DNA from: Acidovorax defluvii
GTDB lineage: Bacteria; Pseudomonadota; Gammaproteobacteria; Burkholderiales; Burkholderiaceae_C
Length of the DNA stretch: 64,000 bases
Assembly (NCBI GenBank): GCA_003268905.1
Contig: QLTU01000013.1
Coordinates: 40,998-104,997 of the forward strand
Reading direction: 5' to 3'
Numbering within the stretch: the stretch's first letter is position 1; every line of letters begins with the position of its first letter. Of the stretch, positions 33,798-44,255 are shown one piece after another. The translations under genes and the position numbers were made by a program. The notes beneath the pieces are model-generated. The model was not told the origin of the DNA and ran no database searches. It worked only from the letters and a program-made list of their open reading frames with translations.

Positions 33798-35654
33798 TCA
33801 GTCGAGCAGCGACAGGTCGCGCACGGCACCTTTGTCGGCCGACATCACCAGCTTGGCATACGCCTTGAGGGCGGCGGACACCTTGCGCGGACGCGGCTGC
33901 GCGGGTTTCCAGCCCAGCTTGTCTTGCTCGGCGCGGCGCTTGGCCAGCTCTTCGTCCGACACCAGCACGTTGATGGAACGGTTGGGAATGTCGATGCGGA
34001 TACGGTCACCATTGCGCACCAGGCCAATCGCGCCACCGGCTGCGGCCTCGGGCGAGGCATGGCCGATGGACAGGCCCGAGGTGCCACCCGAAAAGCGGCC
34101 ATCGGTCAGCAGCGCGCAGGCTTTGCCCAGGCCCTTGGACTTGATGTAGCTGGTGGGATAGAGCATTTCCTGCATGCCGGGGCCGCCCTTGGGGCCTTCG
34201 TAGCGCACGATCACCACGTCACCTGCCTTGACCTTGTCGGCCAGGATATTGGCCACCGCTTCGTCTTGCGACTCGACCACGTGGGCTGGGCCTTCGAACA
34301 CCATCAGTGCGTCATCAACCCCGGCCGTTTTCACCACGCAGCCGTTGAGCGCGATATTGCCCACCAGCACCGCCAGGCCACCTTCTTGCGAGAAAGCATG
34401 GTCCGCAGAGCGGATGCAGCCCTTGGCGCGGTCGATGTCCAGGCTGGGCCAGCGGGTGCTCTGGCTGAACGCCACCTGAGTGGGGATGCCTGCGGGGCCG
34501 GCCTTGTAGAAGGTCTGAACCGCTTGCGACGGGTTGCGGGCGATGTCCCACTGGTCCAGTGCGTCCTTCATCGTCTTGGCGTGCACGGTGGGGGTGTCAG
34601 TGTGCAACTTGCCCGCACGGTCCAGCTCACCCAGAATGGCCATGATGCCACCTGCGCGGTGCACGTCTTCGATGTGGTATTTGTCGGTATTGGGTGCCAC
34701 TTTGCACAGCTGGGGCACGACGCGCGAGAGGCGGTCAATGTCGGCCAAGGTAAAGTCGATCTCGGCCTCTTGGGCAATGGCCAGGATGTGCAGGATGGTG
34801 TTGGTGGAGCCGCCCATGGCGATGTCCAGCGTGATGGCGTTTTCGAAGGCCTTGAAGCCCATCGAGCGCGGCAGCACAGTGGCATCGTCCTGTTCGTAGT
34901 AGCGCTTGCACAATTCCACTGCAAGGTGGCCGGCGCGCTTGAACAAGGCTTCGCGGTCAGCGTGCGTGGCCACCACGGTGCCGTTGCCGGGCAACGACAG
35001 GCCCAGCGCTTCGGTCAGGCAGTTCATCGAGTTGGCGGTGAACATGCCCGAGCAGGACCCGCAGGTGGGACACGCAGAGCGCTCCACCTCGGCCAGGTCG
35101 GCGTCTGAAACATTGTCGTCAGCCGCCATCACCATGGCGTCGATCAGGTCGAGTTTCTTGAATTCGAGCTTGTGCGTGCCGGGGTTGGCCAGCTTGACCT
35201 TGCCCGCTTCCATCGGGCCACCCGAGACAAACACCACGGGGATGTTCAGGCGCATGGCAGCCATGAGCATGCCGGGCGTGATCTTGTCGCAGTTGGAGAT
35301 GCATACCATGGCGTCGGCGCAATGCGCATTGACCATGTATTCCACCGAGTCGGCAATGATGTCGCGGCTGGGCAGCGAATACAGCATGCCGTCGTGGCCC
35401 ATGGCAATGCCGTCGTCTACGGCGATGGTGTTGAATTCCTTGGCCACGCCGCCAGCCGCTTCGATCTCGCGCGCCACCAGCTGGCCCATGTCCTTGAGGT
35501 GCACATGCCCCGGCACGAACTGCGTGAACGAATTGACGACCGCAATGATGGGTTTTTGAAAGTCGTCGTCCTTCATGCCGGTGGCACGCCAGAGCGAGCG
35601 CGCACCTGCCATGTTGCGACCGGCGGTAGAGGTTTTGGAGCGGTAAACGGGCAT
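33798..35654 (-). CDS. ilvD: dihydroxy-acid dehydratase IlvD
   Basis: 618-residue iron-sulfur dehydratase of branched-chain amino acid synthesis, converting 2,3-dihydroxy-isovalerate and its homologue to the 2-keto acids. Cluster cysteines and motifs are visible: [12 protein letters not shown] near residue 122, [15 protein letters not shown] near residue 195, [10 protein letters not shown], and the C-terminal [20 protein letters not shown]. The length of ~618 matches the longer, E. coli-like type with a [4Fe-4S] cluster. Stands alone, with a shared terminator behind it. Confidence 0.97.
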   Translation of the reverse strand: MPVYRSKTSTAGRNMAGARSLWRATGMKDDDFQKPIIAVVNSFTQFVPGHVHLKDMGQLVAREIEAAGGVAKEFNTIAVDDGIAMGHDGMLYSLPSRDIIADSVEYMVNAHCADAMVCISNCDKITPGMLMAAMRLNIPVVFVSGGPMEAGKVKLANPGTHKLEFKKLDLIDAMVMAADDNVSDADLAEVERSACPTCGSCSGMFTANSMNCLTEALGLSLPGNGTVVATHADREALFKRAGHLAVELCKRYYEQDDATVLPRSMGFKAFENAITLDIAMGGSTNTILHILAIAQEAEIDFTLADIDRLSRVVPQLCKVAPNTDKYHIEDVHRAGGIMAILGELDRAGKLHTDTPTVHAKTMKDALDQWDIARNPSQAVQTFYKAGPAGIPTQVAFSQSTRWPSLDIDRAKGCIRSADHAFSQEGGLAVLVGNIALNGCVVKTAGVDDALMVFEGPAHVVESQDEAVANILADKVKAGDVVIVRYEGPKGGPGMQEMLYPTSYIKSKGLGKACALLTDGRFSGGTSGLSIGHASPEAAAGGAIGLVRNGDRIRIDIPNRSINVLVSDEELAKRRAEQDKLGWKPAQPRPRKVSAALKAYAKLVMSADKGAVRDLSLLD

Positions 35655-35743
35655 CGTGATGTGGGGTAAAGGGTTACGCGGGAATCAGGGGCAATGTGTA
35701 CGCAATTATCGCGACAGCTGGCGGTCGGGCATCGCCACCATGC

Positions 35744-35986
35744 CTAGCGCGGCTTGCGCGGCTGGATCCCCAGCGCTTCTTTGTGCTTGTTGATGCGGTC
35801 TTGCTTGCGCTGGTCCATTTTCTCCATGGCCTTGCGCTTGGTGTAGCCCGTGGAGTCGGCCCATGCCCACCATAAGGTGGTGATGGCAAACGGCGACAGC
35901 ACCCACCACCAGGACCATGCAGCGACGGGTCCGATTTCAAGATATTTGAGCAACGCCAGAACGAGACCGAGACCTAACAGATACAT
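35744..35986 (-). CDS. TIGR04438-type small Trp-rich protein
   Basis: 80 residues: one membrane helix rich in tryptophan (MYLLGLGLVLALLKYLEIGP, then WSWWWVLSPFAITTLWWAWA) followed by a basic cytoplasmic tail (RKAMEKMDQRKQDRINKHKE). This pattern matches a small conserved family found in Comamonadaceae and relatives; function unknown. The ATG at 35986 has a GGAGAT ribosome binding site. It lies 89 bp upstream of ilvD on the same strand. Confidence 0.85.
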   Translation of the reverse strand: MYLLGLGLVLALLKYLEIGPVAAWSWWWVLSPFAITTLWWAWADSTGYTKRKAMEKMDQRKQDRINKHKEALGIQPRKPR

Positions 35987-36102
35987 GGTTATCTCCAAAA
36001 AACACAATTCTGATGAATGAATTGACAAAAGGCGTGGCAATGTCAACCCAAGTCACTACAATTTCGTTGAAAGCACTGTAACTCAACCTCAGGAAACCCA
36101 CC

Positions 36103-36408
36103 ATGAAACGTACGCTGATTACTCTTGCCATGACACTGTCGGTCGCAGCTCCTGCAATGGCTGACTTGGCCTTGGCCACTTCGAAGAATTGCATGGCTTG
36201 CCACGCTGTCGACAAGAAAATGGTTGGTCCGTCCTACAAGGATGTGGCTGCCAAGTACGCCGGCCAAAAAGACGCGGTGGACAAGCTTGCCACCAAGATC
36301 ATCAAGGGCAGCTCTGGCGTGTGGGGTCCCGTTCCCATGCCCGCCAACGCTCAAGTTGCTGAAGCAGATGCCAAGAAGCTGGCTGCCTGGGTGATGACGC
36401 AGAAGTAA
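36103..36408 (+). CDS. periplasmic class I cytochrome c (c551/c552 type)
   Basis: 101-residue precursor with signal peptide (MKRTLITLAMTLSVAAPAMA, cleavage after AMA) and a mature domain of ~80 residues. Haem attachment motif CMACH, and Met ligand in GPVPMPANAQV, fit the small cytochrome c551/c552 electron carriers that could feed an oxidase such as the cbb3 enzyme encoded in this window. Two strong hairpins follow the stop codon. Confidence 0.94.
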   Translation: MKRTLITLAMTLSVAAPAMADLALATSKNCMACHAVDKKMVGPSYKDVAAKYAGQKDAVDKLATKIIKGSSGVWGPVPMPANAQVAEADAKKLAAWVMTQK

Positions 36409-36424
36409 TTCGGCCCGTGCCCGC

Positions 36425-36492
36425 TGCGGAGCGCAACGCTCCGCATCCTCTGGCCGCGCTTTCCCTCCGGGAAACGCGGCCATTGTTTTGGG
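36425..36492 (+). terminator. double hairpin terminator of the cytochrome c gene
   Basis: First hairpin TGCGGAGCG-CAA-CGCTCCGCA (36425-36445), second GGCCGCG...CGCGGCC (36452-36481) with inner CTTTCCC/GGGAAA pairing, followed by ATTGTTTT. Confidence 0.82.
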
Positions 36493-36547
36493 CGCTTCAC
36501 ACCGCGCACTCCTTAATTTGGCAGTGCACAACCGGCAAGGCGTTGCC

Positions 36548-37015
36548 TCACACCACGCTGGTGCCAGGGCGTCCCAGCAACTGTTGCTCGAGCTGTCCCA
36601 CATAGGCGGCAGTGGTGTTGTCAGACTCTTCTGCCCTGGCCGCGAGGTGCGACTCCAGGATGTCCAGGCGCGCCAGCAAATCGGTATGGGATTTCAAGTG
36701 CTGGGCCTCAAGGAAGCTGCGCAGTTCCGTGAAACGCGACGCTTCAGCCTTGTCCGCCAGTTCGCGCTGGGCTTGCAGCTCCTTGGTGTGGCGACGTGTC
36801 TCCATGAGCACCGAGCCCTGCAAGGACAGCACATAGGCCACAAAGAACACGCCGAGTAGTGTGGTCAAGCCCAACATCAGCAACCCCAGGGGTGCCTCAA
36901 AGGTCATCAACCCCACGGAAACCAGCGATGAAGCGGCCAGTATTTCCCAGTTGAGCGCGGCCAGTGCGGCGATGGCCAGCACGATGAACAGCAAGATGGT
37001 TGATCGCATGTGCAT
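36548..37015 (-). CDS. membrane protein with cytoplasmic coiled coil, LapA-like
   Basis: 155 residues. Two N-terminal membrane helices (MRSTILLFIVLAIAALAALN and MTFEAPLGLLMLGLTTLLGV) followed by a charged helical tail (ETRRHTKELQAQRELADKAE) that probably forms a coiled coil. The layout recalls LapA-domain proteins, but I do not recognise a definite family. The ATG at 37015 is preceded by GGAG at 7 nt; another ATG follows two codons later. It is separated from acs by 185 bp. Confidence 0.65.
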   Translation of the reverse strand: MHMRSTILLFIVLAIAALAALNWEILAASSLVSVGLMTFEAPLGLLMLGLTTLLGVFFVAYVLSLQGSVLMETRRHTKELQAQRELADKAEASRFTELRSFLEAQHLKSHTDLLARLDILESHLAARAEESDNTTAAYVGQLEQQLLGRPGTSVV

Positions 37016-37176
37016 GAAAGTACTCCGGTAGGCAAGCATCACCCCGGCCGACATGGCCAGGGTGCAGAAGCTGTGTTGTACCTCATGACCACGTCACCCG
37101 GCCTGGAACTTTGGAAGGTGCCGGTGCCGTCCTACAGTGGCAAGTGCAGGTGGCACTCTGTGCAAGCGCTGCGCGC

Positions 37177-37227
37177 GGGCGCCTGCGGCGCCCTTCTGGA
37201 TCAGTTGGTCTGCGACAACTGATCCAG
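37177..37227 (-). terminator. paired hairpins at the end of acs
   Basis: CTGGATCAGTTG-N8-CAACTGATCCAG (37196-37227, perfect 12-bp arms) spans the acs stop codon, and GGGCGCC-TGC-GGCGCCC (37177-37193) follows on the minus strand. No T-run, so this may be a processing or stabilising structure rather than a classic terminator. Confidence 0.55.
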
Positions 37228-39195
37228 AATTGCGGGATTTTCCAGCGTGCTGGTGTCCTGGGTGATGGCTTCGCCCTTGGCGATGGAGCGCAGCAGGCGG
37301 CGCATGATTTTGCCGCTGCGGGTCTTGGGCAGGTTGTCGCCAAATCGGATGTCCTTGGGCTTGGCAATCGGCCCGATTTCCTTGGCCACCCAGTCGCGCA
37401 GCTCTTTGGCAATCGCCTTTGCCTCGTCGCCGGTGGGGCGCGAGCGCTTGAGCACCACAAAAGCACAAATGGCCTCGCCGGTCACGTCGTCGGGGCGGCC
37501 CACCACGGCGGCTTCGGCCACGAGGTCGGTCTTGGCGACCAGGGCCGATTCGATTTCCATCGTGCCCATGCGGTGGCCCGAGACGTTGAGCACATCATCA
37601 ATGCGGCCGGTGATGCGGAAATAGCCACGGTCGGCGCTGCGCACGGCGCCGTCGCCGGCAAGGTAGTAGCCCTTGAGTTCTTCAGGGAAATAGCTCTTCT
37701 TGAAGCGCTCGGGGTCGTTCCAGATGGTGCGGATCATGCTGGGCCAGGGGCGCTTGATGACCAGGATGCCGCCCGCGCCATTGGCCACGTCGTTGCCCGT
37801 TTCGTCCACGATGGCAGCAGTGATGCCGGGCAGCGGCAGCGTGCAGCTGCCGGGCACCAGCGGCGTTGCACCGGGCAGCGGCGTGATGACATGGCCGCCG
37901 GTTTCGGTTTGCCAGAAGGTGTCCACAATGGGGCAACGCTCGCCGCCCACATGCTTGTAGTACCACATCCAGGCTTCGGGATTGATGGGCTCGCCCACGC
38001 TGCCCAGGATGCGCAGGCTCGACAGATCGGAGCGCGCGGGGTGCACTGCCGCATCGCCCTCGGCTGCCTTGATGAGCGAGCGGATGGCCGTGGGAGCGGT
38101 GTAGAAAATGGAGCACTTGTGGCGCTCGATCATCTGCCAGAAGCGCCCGGCATTCGGGAACGTGGGGATGCCTTCAAAGATGATCTGCGTGGCGCCTGCG
38201 GCCAGCGGGCCATAAGTCACATAGGTGTGGCCCGTGATCCAGCCAATGTCGGCCGTGCACCAGAAGATGTCGTCGGGACGCAGGTCAAACGTCCATTCCA
38301 TCGTGAGCTTGGCCCACAAAAGGTAACCGCCCGTGCTGTGCTGCACGCCCTTGGGCTTGCCGGTAGAGCCCGAGGTGTAGAGGATGAACAGCGGGTGCTC
38401 GGCACCCACCGCCACGGGCGGGCAGTCGGTGCTCTGGCCGGCCAGTGCCTGGGCAAAGGTCTTGTCGCGCCCCTCGACCATGTTGCACGCCGTGGGCGTG
38501 CGCTCGTACACAAACACGTTGCGCAGGGTGTCGCAGCCGCCAGTGGCCAATGCTTCGTCGATGATGGCCTTGAGCGGCAACTCTTTGCCGCCGCGCATCT
38601 GGTAGTTGGCCGTGACGATGGCCACGGCACCCGCGTCGATGACGCGCTCGTGCACCGCCTTGGCGCTGAAGCCGCCAAACACCACGCTGTGCGTGGCGCC
38701 AATGCGTGCGCAGGCCTGCATGGCGACAACGCCTTCGATCGTCATGGGCATGTAGATCAACACCCGGTCGCCCTTCTCCACCCCGTGGGCCTTGAGGGCG
38801 TTGGCAAACTGGCTCACGCGGGCCAGCAGCTCTTTGTAGGTGATGCGGGTTACCGCGCCGTCGTCGGCCTCGAAGATGATGGCCGTCTTGTTTTCGGTGG
38901 GGGTGCCGATGTGGCGGTCCAGGCAATTGGCCGATGCATTGAGTTCGCCATCGGCAAACCACTGAAAAAACGGCGCATTGGATTCATCCAGGGTGCGGGT
39001 GAAGGGCTTGGTCCATTGCAGGTTTTCGCGTGCCAGGCGAGCCCAGAAACCTTCGAAATCCTTGTCGGCCTCAGCACACAGCGCTTCGTAACCCGCCATG
39101 CCCGAAATGCGGGCTGCCTTGGCAATCGCGTCCGAGGGCGGAAACACGCGGTTTTCGACGAGCACGGACTCGATAGAGGAATTGGGCGAACTCAT
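37201..39195 (-). CDS. acs: acetyl-CoA synthetase Acs
   Basis: 664-residue AMP-forming enzyme activating acetate to acetyl-CoA. Motifs: [19 protein letters not shown] (P-loop), [41 protein letters not shown] (hinge) and the acetylation-site loop [14 protein letters not shown] with the catalytic Lys. Length and motifs match Acs closely. The ATG at 39195 has an AGGAGA ribosome binding site. The last codons (LDQLSQTN) and the stop lie inside a perfect 12-bp-arm inverted repeat. Confidence 0.97.
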   Translation of the reverse strand: MSSPNSSIESVLVENRVFPPSDAIAKAARISGMAGYEALCAEADKDFEGFWARLARENLQWTKPFTRTLDESNAPFFQWFADGELNASANCLDRHIGTPTENKTAIIFEADDGAVTRITYKELLARVSQFANALKAHGVEKGDRVLIYMPMTIEGVVAMQACARIGATHSVVFGGFSAKAVHERVIDAGAVAIVTANYQMRGGKELPLKAIIDEALATGGCDTLRNVFVYERTPTACNMVEGRDKTFAQALAGQSTDCPPVAVGAEHPLFILYTSGSTGKPKGVQHSTGGYLLWAKLTMEWTFDLRPDDIFWCTADIGWITGHTYVTYGPLAAGATQIIFEGIPTFPNAGRFWQMIERHKCSIFYTAPTAIRSLIKAAEGDAAVHPARSDLSSLRILGSVGEPINPEAWMWYYKHVGGERCPIVDTFWQTETGGHVITPLPGATPLVPGSCTLPLPGITAAIVDETGNDVANGAGGILVIKRPWPSMIRTIWNDPERFKKSYFPEELKGYYLAGDGAVRSADRGYFRITGRIDDVLNVSGHRMGTMEIESALVAKTDLVAEAAVVGRPDDVTGEAICAFVVLKRSRPTGDEAKAIAKELRDWVAKEIGPIAKPKDIRFGDNLPKTRSGKIMRRLLRSIAKGEAITQDTSTLENPAILDQLSQTN

Positions 39196-39337
39196 GGTGT
39201 TGTCTCCTGGGTCTGATGGAACTGTGCGGTACTGTCTGCCACACCACTTACAAGCCACTGACGGGCCTCAGCTTAAAGCTTGTCAGCCCGCGCGCAACCT
39301 AAAATCCGGCGTCATTCCATTTCCTGCTCAGGCCTTC

Positions 39338-39937
39338 ATGTCCACCCCAACGCCCAAACCCCCGTCTCCCCTGCGTCCCCTGCCTGCGCTGATTTTTGCC
39401 AGCCGATGGCTGCAGCTGCCGCTTTACCTCGGGCTGATTGCGGCGCAGGCCGTATACGTATGGCATTTTTTACTCGAACTGTGGCACCTGGTCGAAGCCG
39501 TGTTTGGCAGCCAGACGGCGCTGCAGGCCCTGGTGACGAGCATCGGCTACAAGCCCGAGGTGCAGATCACCGCGCTGAACGAAACCGTGATCATGCTCGT
39601 GGTGCTGGCGCTGATCGATGTGGTGATGATCTCCAACCTGCTCATCATGGTGATCGTGGGCGGCTATGAAACCTTCGTGAGCCGCCTGGGCCTGGACCAC
39701 CACCCCGACCAGCCTGAATGGCTGGGGCACGTGAATGCCTCGGTGCTGAAGGTGAAACTGGGCCTGTCGATCATCGGTATCAGCTCCATCCACCTGCTCA
39801 AGACTTTCATCAACGCCGCCAATTACGACGTGAAGGTGCTGATGTGGCAGACCATCATCCACGTGGTCTTCCTTACCAGTGCACTGGCCATTGCCTACAC
39901 CGACAAGCTGCTCAACAGCGGCCACGACAAGCACTGA
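39338..39937 (+). CDS. YqhA/UPF0114 family membrane protein (TIGR00645)
   Basis: 199 residues with about four membrane helices. Conserved family segments include [58 protein letters not shown] and [15 protein letters not shown]. Function is not established. I start at ATG 39338 because the longer frame would overlap acs on the opposite strand. It is divergent from acs and followed by a palindromic repeat. Confidence 0.88.
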   Translation: MSTPTPKPPSPLRPLPALIFASRWLQLPLYLGLIAAQAVYVWHFLLELWHLVEAVFGSQTALQALVTSIGYKPEVQITALNETVIMLVVLALIDVVMISNLLIMVIVGGYETFVSRLGLDHHPDQPEWLGHVNASVLKVKLGLSIIGISSIHLLKTFINAANYDVKVLMWQTIIHVVFLTSALAIAYTDKLLNSGHDKH

Positions 39938-39951
39938 GCTCTTGTCTAATA

Positions 39952-40011
39952 TTAAGCAAAATGGGCTTTAAGCGCTTATAAAACAAGCGCAAGCAGCTAT
40001 TGATTTGATAG
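39952..40011 (+). repeat. palindromic repeat, copy 5
   Basis: AATGGGCTTTAAGCGCTTAT, then AAGCGCAAGCAGCTATTGAT: family member just downstream of the YqhA-like gene. Confidence 0.82.
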
Positions 40012-40119
40012 TGAATAGCGACTTCCCCGGCAGAAAAACTTCACTCCAACGGGGTGGCGCTGGGGCCTGTCACAACCGACTTTGCGCGCGCACATACCCG
40101 ATTTCGAATAACCGGTGTT

Positions 40120-40148
40120 TTGACTGAAAAACATTGAATTCGTATAAT
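40120..40148 (+). promoter_or_regulatory. sigma70 promoter of the proVWX operon
   Basis: TTGACT at 40120-40125, 17-nt spacer, TATAAT at 40143-40148: near-perfect consensus. Transcription would begin near 40155, leaving a leader of about 375 nt before the proV start codon. Confidence 0.85.
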
Positions 40149-40154
40149 TCGGGC

Positions 40155-40250
40155 CTCATTCACAACCTGCAACGCAGGTAATTCATCCCCAACGGGGTTG
40201 AAATGTGTCGCTGGAGCGCCCCTTGCGGTCGCTCCAATCCGTCAAAGTTT
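40155..40250 (+). promoter_or_regulatory. structured 5' leader of proV, tandem hairpins
   Basis: ACCTGC-AAC-GCAGGT (40165-40179), CCCC-AAC-GGGG (40187-40197) and GGAGCG-N11-CGCTCC (40213-40235) follow one another at the start of the transcript. The first two share an AAC loop. It may be a cis-regulatory RNA for osmolyte transport or a separate small RNA; I do not recognise a known class. Confidence 0.5.
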
Positions 40251-40530
40251 GTCCCCGATGTCCCGCCGCCGTGCCTTTTGCCCGGTGGCAGCCGTGGTCC
40301 CCGAGTTATCGCCCCGACAGCTCCAGGAACACAGCTCTGGCCCTTGCGCACCACCTCGCGTGCCATTCGGGCCAAGCTGGCACTGCCAGTGCCTATCCAT
40401 TTCGTGCCCTCCCGTGTGCTGATCTCAGCCAGGGTTGGCCGCCGCATCAGGGCCTCACAAGGGCTTCGAACCTGTCCGCCAATGGCGGGCGGGCTGTGTT
40501 CCACCCATTCAACGAGGGAGATCCACCAGC

Positions 40531-41787
40531 GTGGCAAAAAAAATCACCATCGACCATGTATTCAAAATCTTCGGCGAAGCACCGCAGAAGGCGCTGGAGC
40601 TGGTCCGCCAGGGCTGCAGCAAGCACGAGATTCTGGAGCGCACCGGCAACTCGATCGGCGTATTCGACGCCACTTTCACCATCGAAGCCGGTGAGATCTT
40701 CGTGGTCATGGGTTTGTCGGGATCGGGCAAATCCACCCTGGTACGCCTGCTCAACCTGTTGATCGAGCCCTCGGCCGGCCGCATTCTGGTGGACGACACC
40801 GACATCAGCAGCCTGACCAGCGGGCAATTGCGCGCACTGCGGCGCAAGGACATCAGCATGGTGTTCCAGTCGTTCGCGCTGATGCCGCACATGAACGTGC
40901 TCGACAACACCGCCCTGGGGCTGGAGCTGGCGGGCGTGGGCCGGGCCGAGCGCCAGGCGCAGGCAGCGCAGGCACTGGAGCAGGTGGGCCTGGCCAGCTG
41001 GGGCGCGAGCTATCCCGACGAGCTGTCGGGCGGCATGCAGCAGCGCGTGGGCCTGGCGCGCGCGCTGGCGTCCGATCCATCCATCCTGCTCATGGACGAG
41101 GCCTTCTCGGCACTCGACCCCATCATCCGCACCGAGATGCAAAGTGAGTTGCTGCGCCTGCAGCAGATCAGGCGGCGCACCATCGTTTTCATCTCGCATG
41201 ACCTGGACGAGGCCATGCGCATCGGTGACCGCATCGCCATCATGAAGGACGGCCAGGTGGTGCAGGTGGGCACGCCCGACGACATCCTGCGCAACCCGGC
41301 CAATGACTATGTGCGCAGCTTCGTGCGCGGTGTGGATGCCGCTGCCGTGTTCAAGGCCGGCGACATTGCGCGTGAGCGCTTCACCGTGGTGTCCGAACAC
41401 AACGACCGCGGCTCGCGCGCCGCGCTCAAGCAGCTGGAAGACCAGGACCGCGACTTTGCCTACGTGGTCAGCCCCACGCAGCGCTACCTGGGCACCGTGT
41501 CGGCCGATTCGCTGCGCACCGCACTCGAGGGCCATGTGGGGCCAAGGGGTTTGCAACACGCCTTTTTGCCCAATGTGGAGCCCATCGCCGCCGACATGGC
41601 GGTGGCCGACCTGTTTGGCCAGGTGGCGCAGGCGCCCTGCGCACTGCCGGTGCTGGGGCCGCAAGGCGAATTTCAGGGCGCCATCAGCAAAACCACGTTG
41701 CTGAAATTTCTGGACCGCGACACCCCGCCGGTTCCGCCCTCGGCACCGCCTGAGGAAACCCTCGCCCAAGAAAGGAGCTTCGCATGA
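40531..41787 (+). CDS. proV: glycine betaine/proline ABC transporter ATP-binding protein ProV
   Basis: 418-residue ATPase of the ProVWX/OpuA osmoprotectant importer. Walker A is GLSGSGKST near residue 63, signature [15 protein letters not shown] and Walker [13 protein letters not shown] are intact. The first 55 residues ([20 protein letters not shown]) are the ProV-specific N-terminal helix region. A C-terminal regulatory half (~residues 275-400) resembles paired CBS modules, which sense ionic strength in relatives. The start is a GTG at 40531 with GGGAG upstream; the longer frame has no support. The stop overlaps the proW start by four bases. Confidence 0.94.
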   Translation: MAKKITIDHVFKIFGEAPQKALELVRQGCSKHEILERTGNSIGVFDATFTIEAGEIFVVMGLSGSGKSTLVRLLNLLIEPSAGRILVDDTDISSLTSGQLRALRRKDISMVFQSFALMPHMNVLDNTALGLELAGVGRAERQAQAAQALEQVGLASWGASYPDELSGGMQQRVGLARALASDPSILLMDEAFSALDPIIRTEMQSELLRLQQIRRRTIVFISHDLDEAMRIGDRIAIMKDGQVVQVGTPDDILRNPANDYVRSFVRGVDAAAVFKAGDIARERFTVVSEHNDRGSRAALKQLEDQDRDFAYVVSPTQRYLGTVSADSLRTALEGHVGPRGLQHAFLPNVEPIAADMAVADLFGQVAQAPCALPVLGPQGEFQGAISKTTLLKFLDRDTPPVPPSAPPEETLAQERSFA

Positions 41788-43046
41788 CCGATGCACTGCA
41801 CACGCCCGCGCCAACCGCGCTGCCACCGCCCGCCGATACCGACCCCTGGGCCACAGCGGGAGATTCCGGCGCAGCCGTCACGCCCTGGGATTTGCCTGCC
41901 GCAGCGTCGGATGCGCCCTCTACGGCAGCAACCACCGACAACGCCGACCCATGGGGCGCAGCCCCGGCCGGCAGTGACGCCACCGACAGCACCGGCAGCT
42001 GGCTGGATGCCCCGGCACAGGCCGCAACCACACCATTGGACAGCACCGATGCCGCGTCCCGTGGCTGGCACATCCAGCAACTGTGGGATGGCTCTTTGCC
42101 CATCGAATCGTGGATCAACGAGGGACTGGGCTGGGTGGTAGAGAACTTTCGCCCCTTCTTCCAGACGGTGCGCGCGCCGATTGACGGCACGCTGACTTGG
42201 GTGGAAGGCCTGCTCACCGGCGTGCCCACGCTGGCCATGGTGGCGTTGCTGGGTCTGCTGGCGTGGCAGTTTGCGGGCCGCGCCGTCGCCTTGGGCGCCG
42301 TGGCCTCGCTGCTGGTGGTGGCCATGCTGGGCATCTGGTCCGAGGCCATGGTGACACTGTCGCTGGTGCTGACCTCGCTGGCATTTTGTATCGTGATCGG
42401 TCTGCCACTGGGCATTGTGCTTGCAGCCAGCGACCGCGCCCAGCGCTGGATGCGCCCGTTTCTGGATGCGATGCAGACCACACCCGCCTTTGTTTACCTT
42501 GTGCCGGTGGTCATGCTGTTTGGCATTGGCAACGTGCCGGGGGTGATTGTCACCATCGTGTTTGCGCTGCCGCCGCTGGTGCGCCTGACCAACCTGGGGT
42601 TGCGCCAGGTGCGCCCCGACCTGATCGAAGCCGCGCGTGCTTATGGCGCTTCACCCTGGCAGTTGCTGGTCAAGGTGCAGCTTCCGCTGGCAATGCCTTC
42701 CATCATGGCGGGCATCAACCAGGCGCTGATGCTGTCGCTGTCGATGGTGGTGATCGCTTCGATGATCGCCGTGGGCGGCCTGGGCCAGATGGTGTTGCGT
42801 GGCATTGGCCGCCTGGACATGGGCCTGGCCACCGTGGGCGGTCTGGGCATTGTGCTGCTGGCCGTCACGCTGGACCGCATCACCCAGGCCATGGGCCGGC
42901 CGCGCCGGGGCGTGCGCCATTGGTGGCAGACCGGACCGGCCGGTCTGGCGTGGCGCCTGGTGCGCCGCACTGCCACCACCGCCACCACACCCGCAGCGTC
43001 GGCGGCACCTGAAGCCCCCGCCGATTTGGCACCGGCCCGCCGCTAG
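41784..43046 (+). CDS. proW: glycine betaine/proline ABC transporter permease ProW
   Basis: 420-residue inner-membrane permease. Residues 1-95 are an unusual Ala/Pro/Asp-rich, Trp-containing extension with repeated DPWATA / TPWDLP / DPWGAA units, probably cytoplasmic. The core begins with [20 protein letters not shown], then membrane helices and the binding-protein-dependent permease motif [20 protein letters not shown] that contacts ProV. A second Ala-rich tail closes the protein. Coupled to proV by a 4-bp overlap and followed 63 bp later by proX. Confidence 0.93.
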   Translation: MTDALHTPAPTALPPPADTDPWATAGDSGAAVTPWDLPAAASDAPSTAATTDNADPWGAAPAGSDATDSTGSWLDAPAQAATTPLDSTDAASRGWHIQQLWDGSLPIESWINEGLGWVVENFRPFFQTVRAPIDGTLTWVEGLLTGVPTLAMVALLGLLAWQFAGRAVALGAVASLLVVAMLGIWSEAMVTLSLVLTSLAFCIVIGLPLGIVLAASDRAQRWMRPFLDAMQTTPAFVYLVPVVMLFGIGNVPGVIVTIVFALPPLVRLTNLGLRQVRPDLIEAARAYGASPWQLLVKVQLPLAMPSIMAGINQALMLSLSMVVIASMIAVGGLGQMVLRGIGRLDMGLATVGGLGIVLLAVTLDRITQAMGRPRRGVRHWWQTGPAGLAWRLVRRTATTATTPAASAAPEAPADLAPARR

Positions 43047-43109
43047 GGCTTGGGCCGCATACCACCATTGATCGAATTTCCCGCACCCTCATTCAAGGAG
43101 TCCGCAGCC

Positions 43110-44126
43110 ATGTCCAATCAGCCACTTTTCACCCACGGCGCCAAGACCGCCATCGCTGCCAGCTTGCTGGCCCTCGGCCTGGCAGGAGCCGCCCATGCGC
43201 AAAACCTGCCCGGCAAGGGCGTGAGCGTGCAGCCCCTCAAGAGCTCGCTTGCCGAAGAGGCCTTCCAGACCCTGCTGGTTGCGCGCGCCCTGGAAAAACT
43301 GGGCTACGACGTGCAGCTCATGAAAGACCTGGAGCCCGCTACAGAGCACCTGGCCATTGCCAATGGCGACGCCACCTTCATGGCAACGCACTGGAATCTG
43401 CTGCACGCCGATTTCTACAAAAATAGCGGCGGCGACGCCAAGCTCTACCGCAAGGGCGTGTACTCCGACAACGCCGCCCAGGGCTACCTGATCGACAAGA
43501 AGACCGCCGAGCGTTACCAGATCACCAACCTCGCCCAGCTCAAAGACCCACAACTGGCCAAGCTGTTTGATACCGACGGCGACGGCAAGGCCGACCTGAC
43601 CGGCTGCAACCCCGGCTGGGGTTGCGAACTGGCCATCGAACGCCACCTCAAAAACTACCAGCTCGGCGGCTCCATCACCCACAAGCAGGGCAGTTATGCC
43701 GCGCTGATCGCCGACACCATTGCCCGCTTCAAACAAGGGCAGCCCATCCTTTATTACACCTGGACGCCCTACTGGGTGAGCGCCGTGCTGCGCCCCAGCA
43801 CCGATGTGGTCTGGCTGGAGGTGCCCGATTCCCCCACGGCCGCAGCGCAGGACGACACCCGTTTGTCCAACGGCAAAAACTACGGGTTCAAGGTGAACCA
43901 GCAGCACATCATGGCCAACAAGGCCTTTGCCGACCAGAACCCGGCGGCCGCCCGGCTGTTTGAGGTGATGCAGCTGCCCGTGGCCGACATCAACGCCCAG
44001 AACCTGCGCATGAGCCGGGGCGAAAACAAGGCCAGCGACATCGCACGCCACACCGACGGCTGGATCAAGGCGCACCAAAAGACGTTTGACGGCTGGATTG
44101 CCCAGGCCATTGCCGCGGCAAAATAG
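43110..44126 (+). CDS. proX: glycine betaine-binding periplasmic protein ProX
   Basis: 338-residue receptor of the importer. Signal peptide ([19 protein letters not shown], cleaved after AHA), then the ProX-type motifs [34 protein letters not shown] and the disulfide-containing [17 protein letters not shown], with aromatic residues in [13 protein letters not shown] likely to form the betaine cage. The ATG at 43110 has AAGGAG at 9 nt. It is the last gene of the operon and is followed by a palindromic repeat. Confidence 0.95.
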   Translation: MSNQPLFTHGAKTAIAASLLALGLAGAAHAQNLPGKGVSVQPLKSSLAEEAFQTLLVARALEKLGYDVQLMKDLEPATEHLAIANGDATFMATHWNLLHADFYKNSGGDAKLYRKGVYSDNAAQGYLIDKKTAERYQITNLAQLKDPQLAKLFDTDGDGKADLTGCNPGWGCELAIERHLKNYQLGGSITHKQGSYAALIADTIARFKQGQPILYYTWTPYWVSAVLRPSTDVVWLEVPDSPTAAAQDDTRLSNGKNYGFKVNQQHIMANKAFADQNPAAARLFEVMQLPVADINAQNLRMSRGENKASDIARHTDGWIKAHQKTFDGWIAQAIAAAK

Positions 44127-44139
44127 TACGCAAATTAAT

Positions 44140-44197
44140 GACAAAAACAGGCTCTAGCGCAATACCATAAAGCGCTAGAAGCTATGTTTTTTATAGC
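44140..44197 (+). repeat. palindromic repeat, copy 6
   Basis: AGGCTCTAGCGCAATACCAT, then AAAGCGCTAGAAGCTATGTT, between the convergent proX and fumC genes. Confidence 0.83.
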
Positions 44198-44255
44198 ATT
44201 TCAAGTCCCTGCATGACTGCTGGCGTGCAGCACCACGGGCGCTGGCGGGTGTCGG

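Larger units (their letters stand above)
39938..40530. other. long intergenic region and leader upstream of proV
   Basis: 593 bp without a credible gene. It holds palindromic repeat copy 5 (39952-40011), a strong sigma70 promoter (40120-40148) and then about 375 nt of transcribed leader before proV. Three tandem hairpins open the leader (see separate entry). The rest of the leader is C-rich with no convincing ORF; short frames exist but lack ribosome binding sites. Confidence 0.7.

Noticed and set aside
40165..40197. Tandem hairpins in the proV leader as a guanidine-II (mini-ykkC) riboswitch
   Set aside because: Guanidine-II hairpins carry ACGR loops; here the stems close on AAC loops and only one has a partial ACGG, so the class does not fit.
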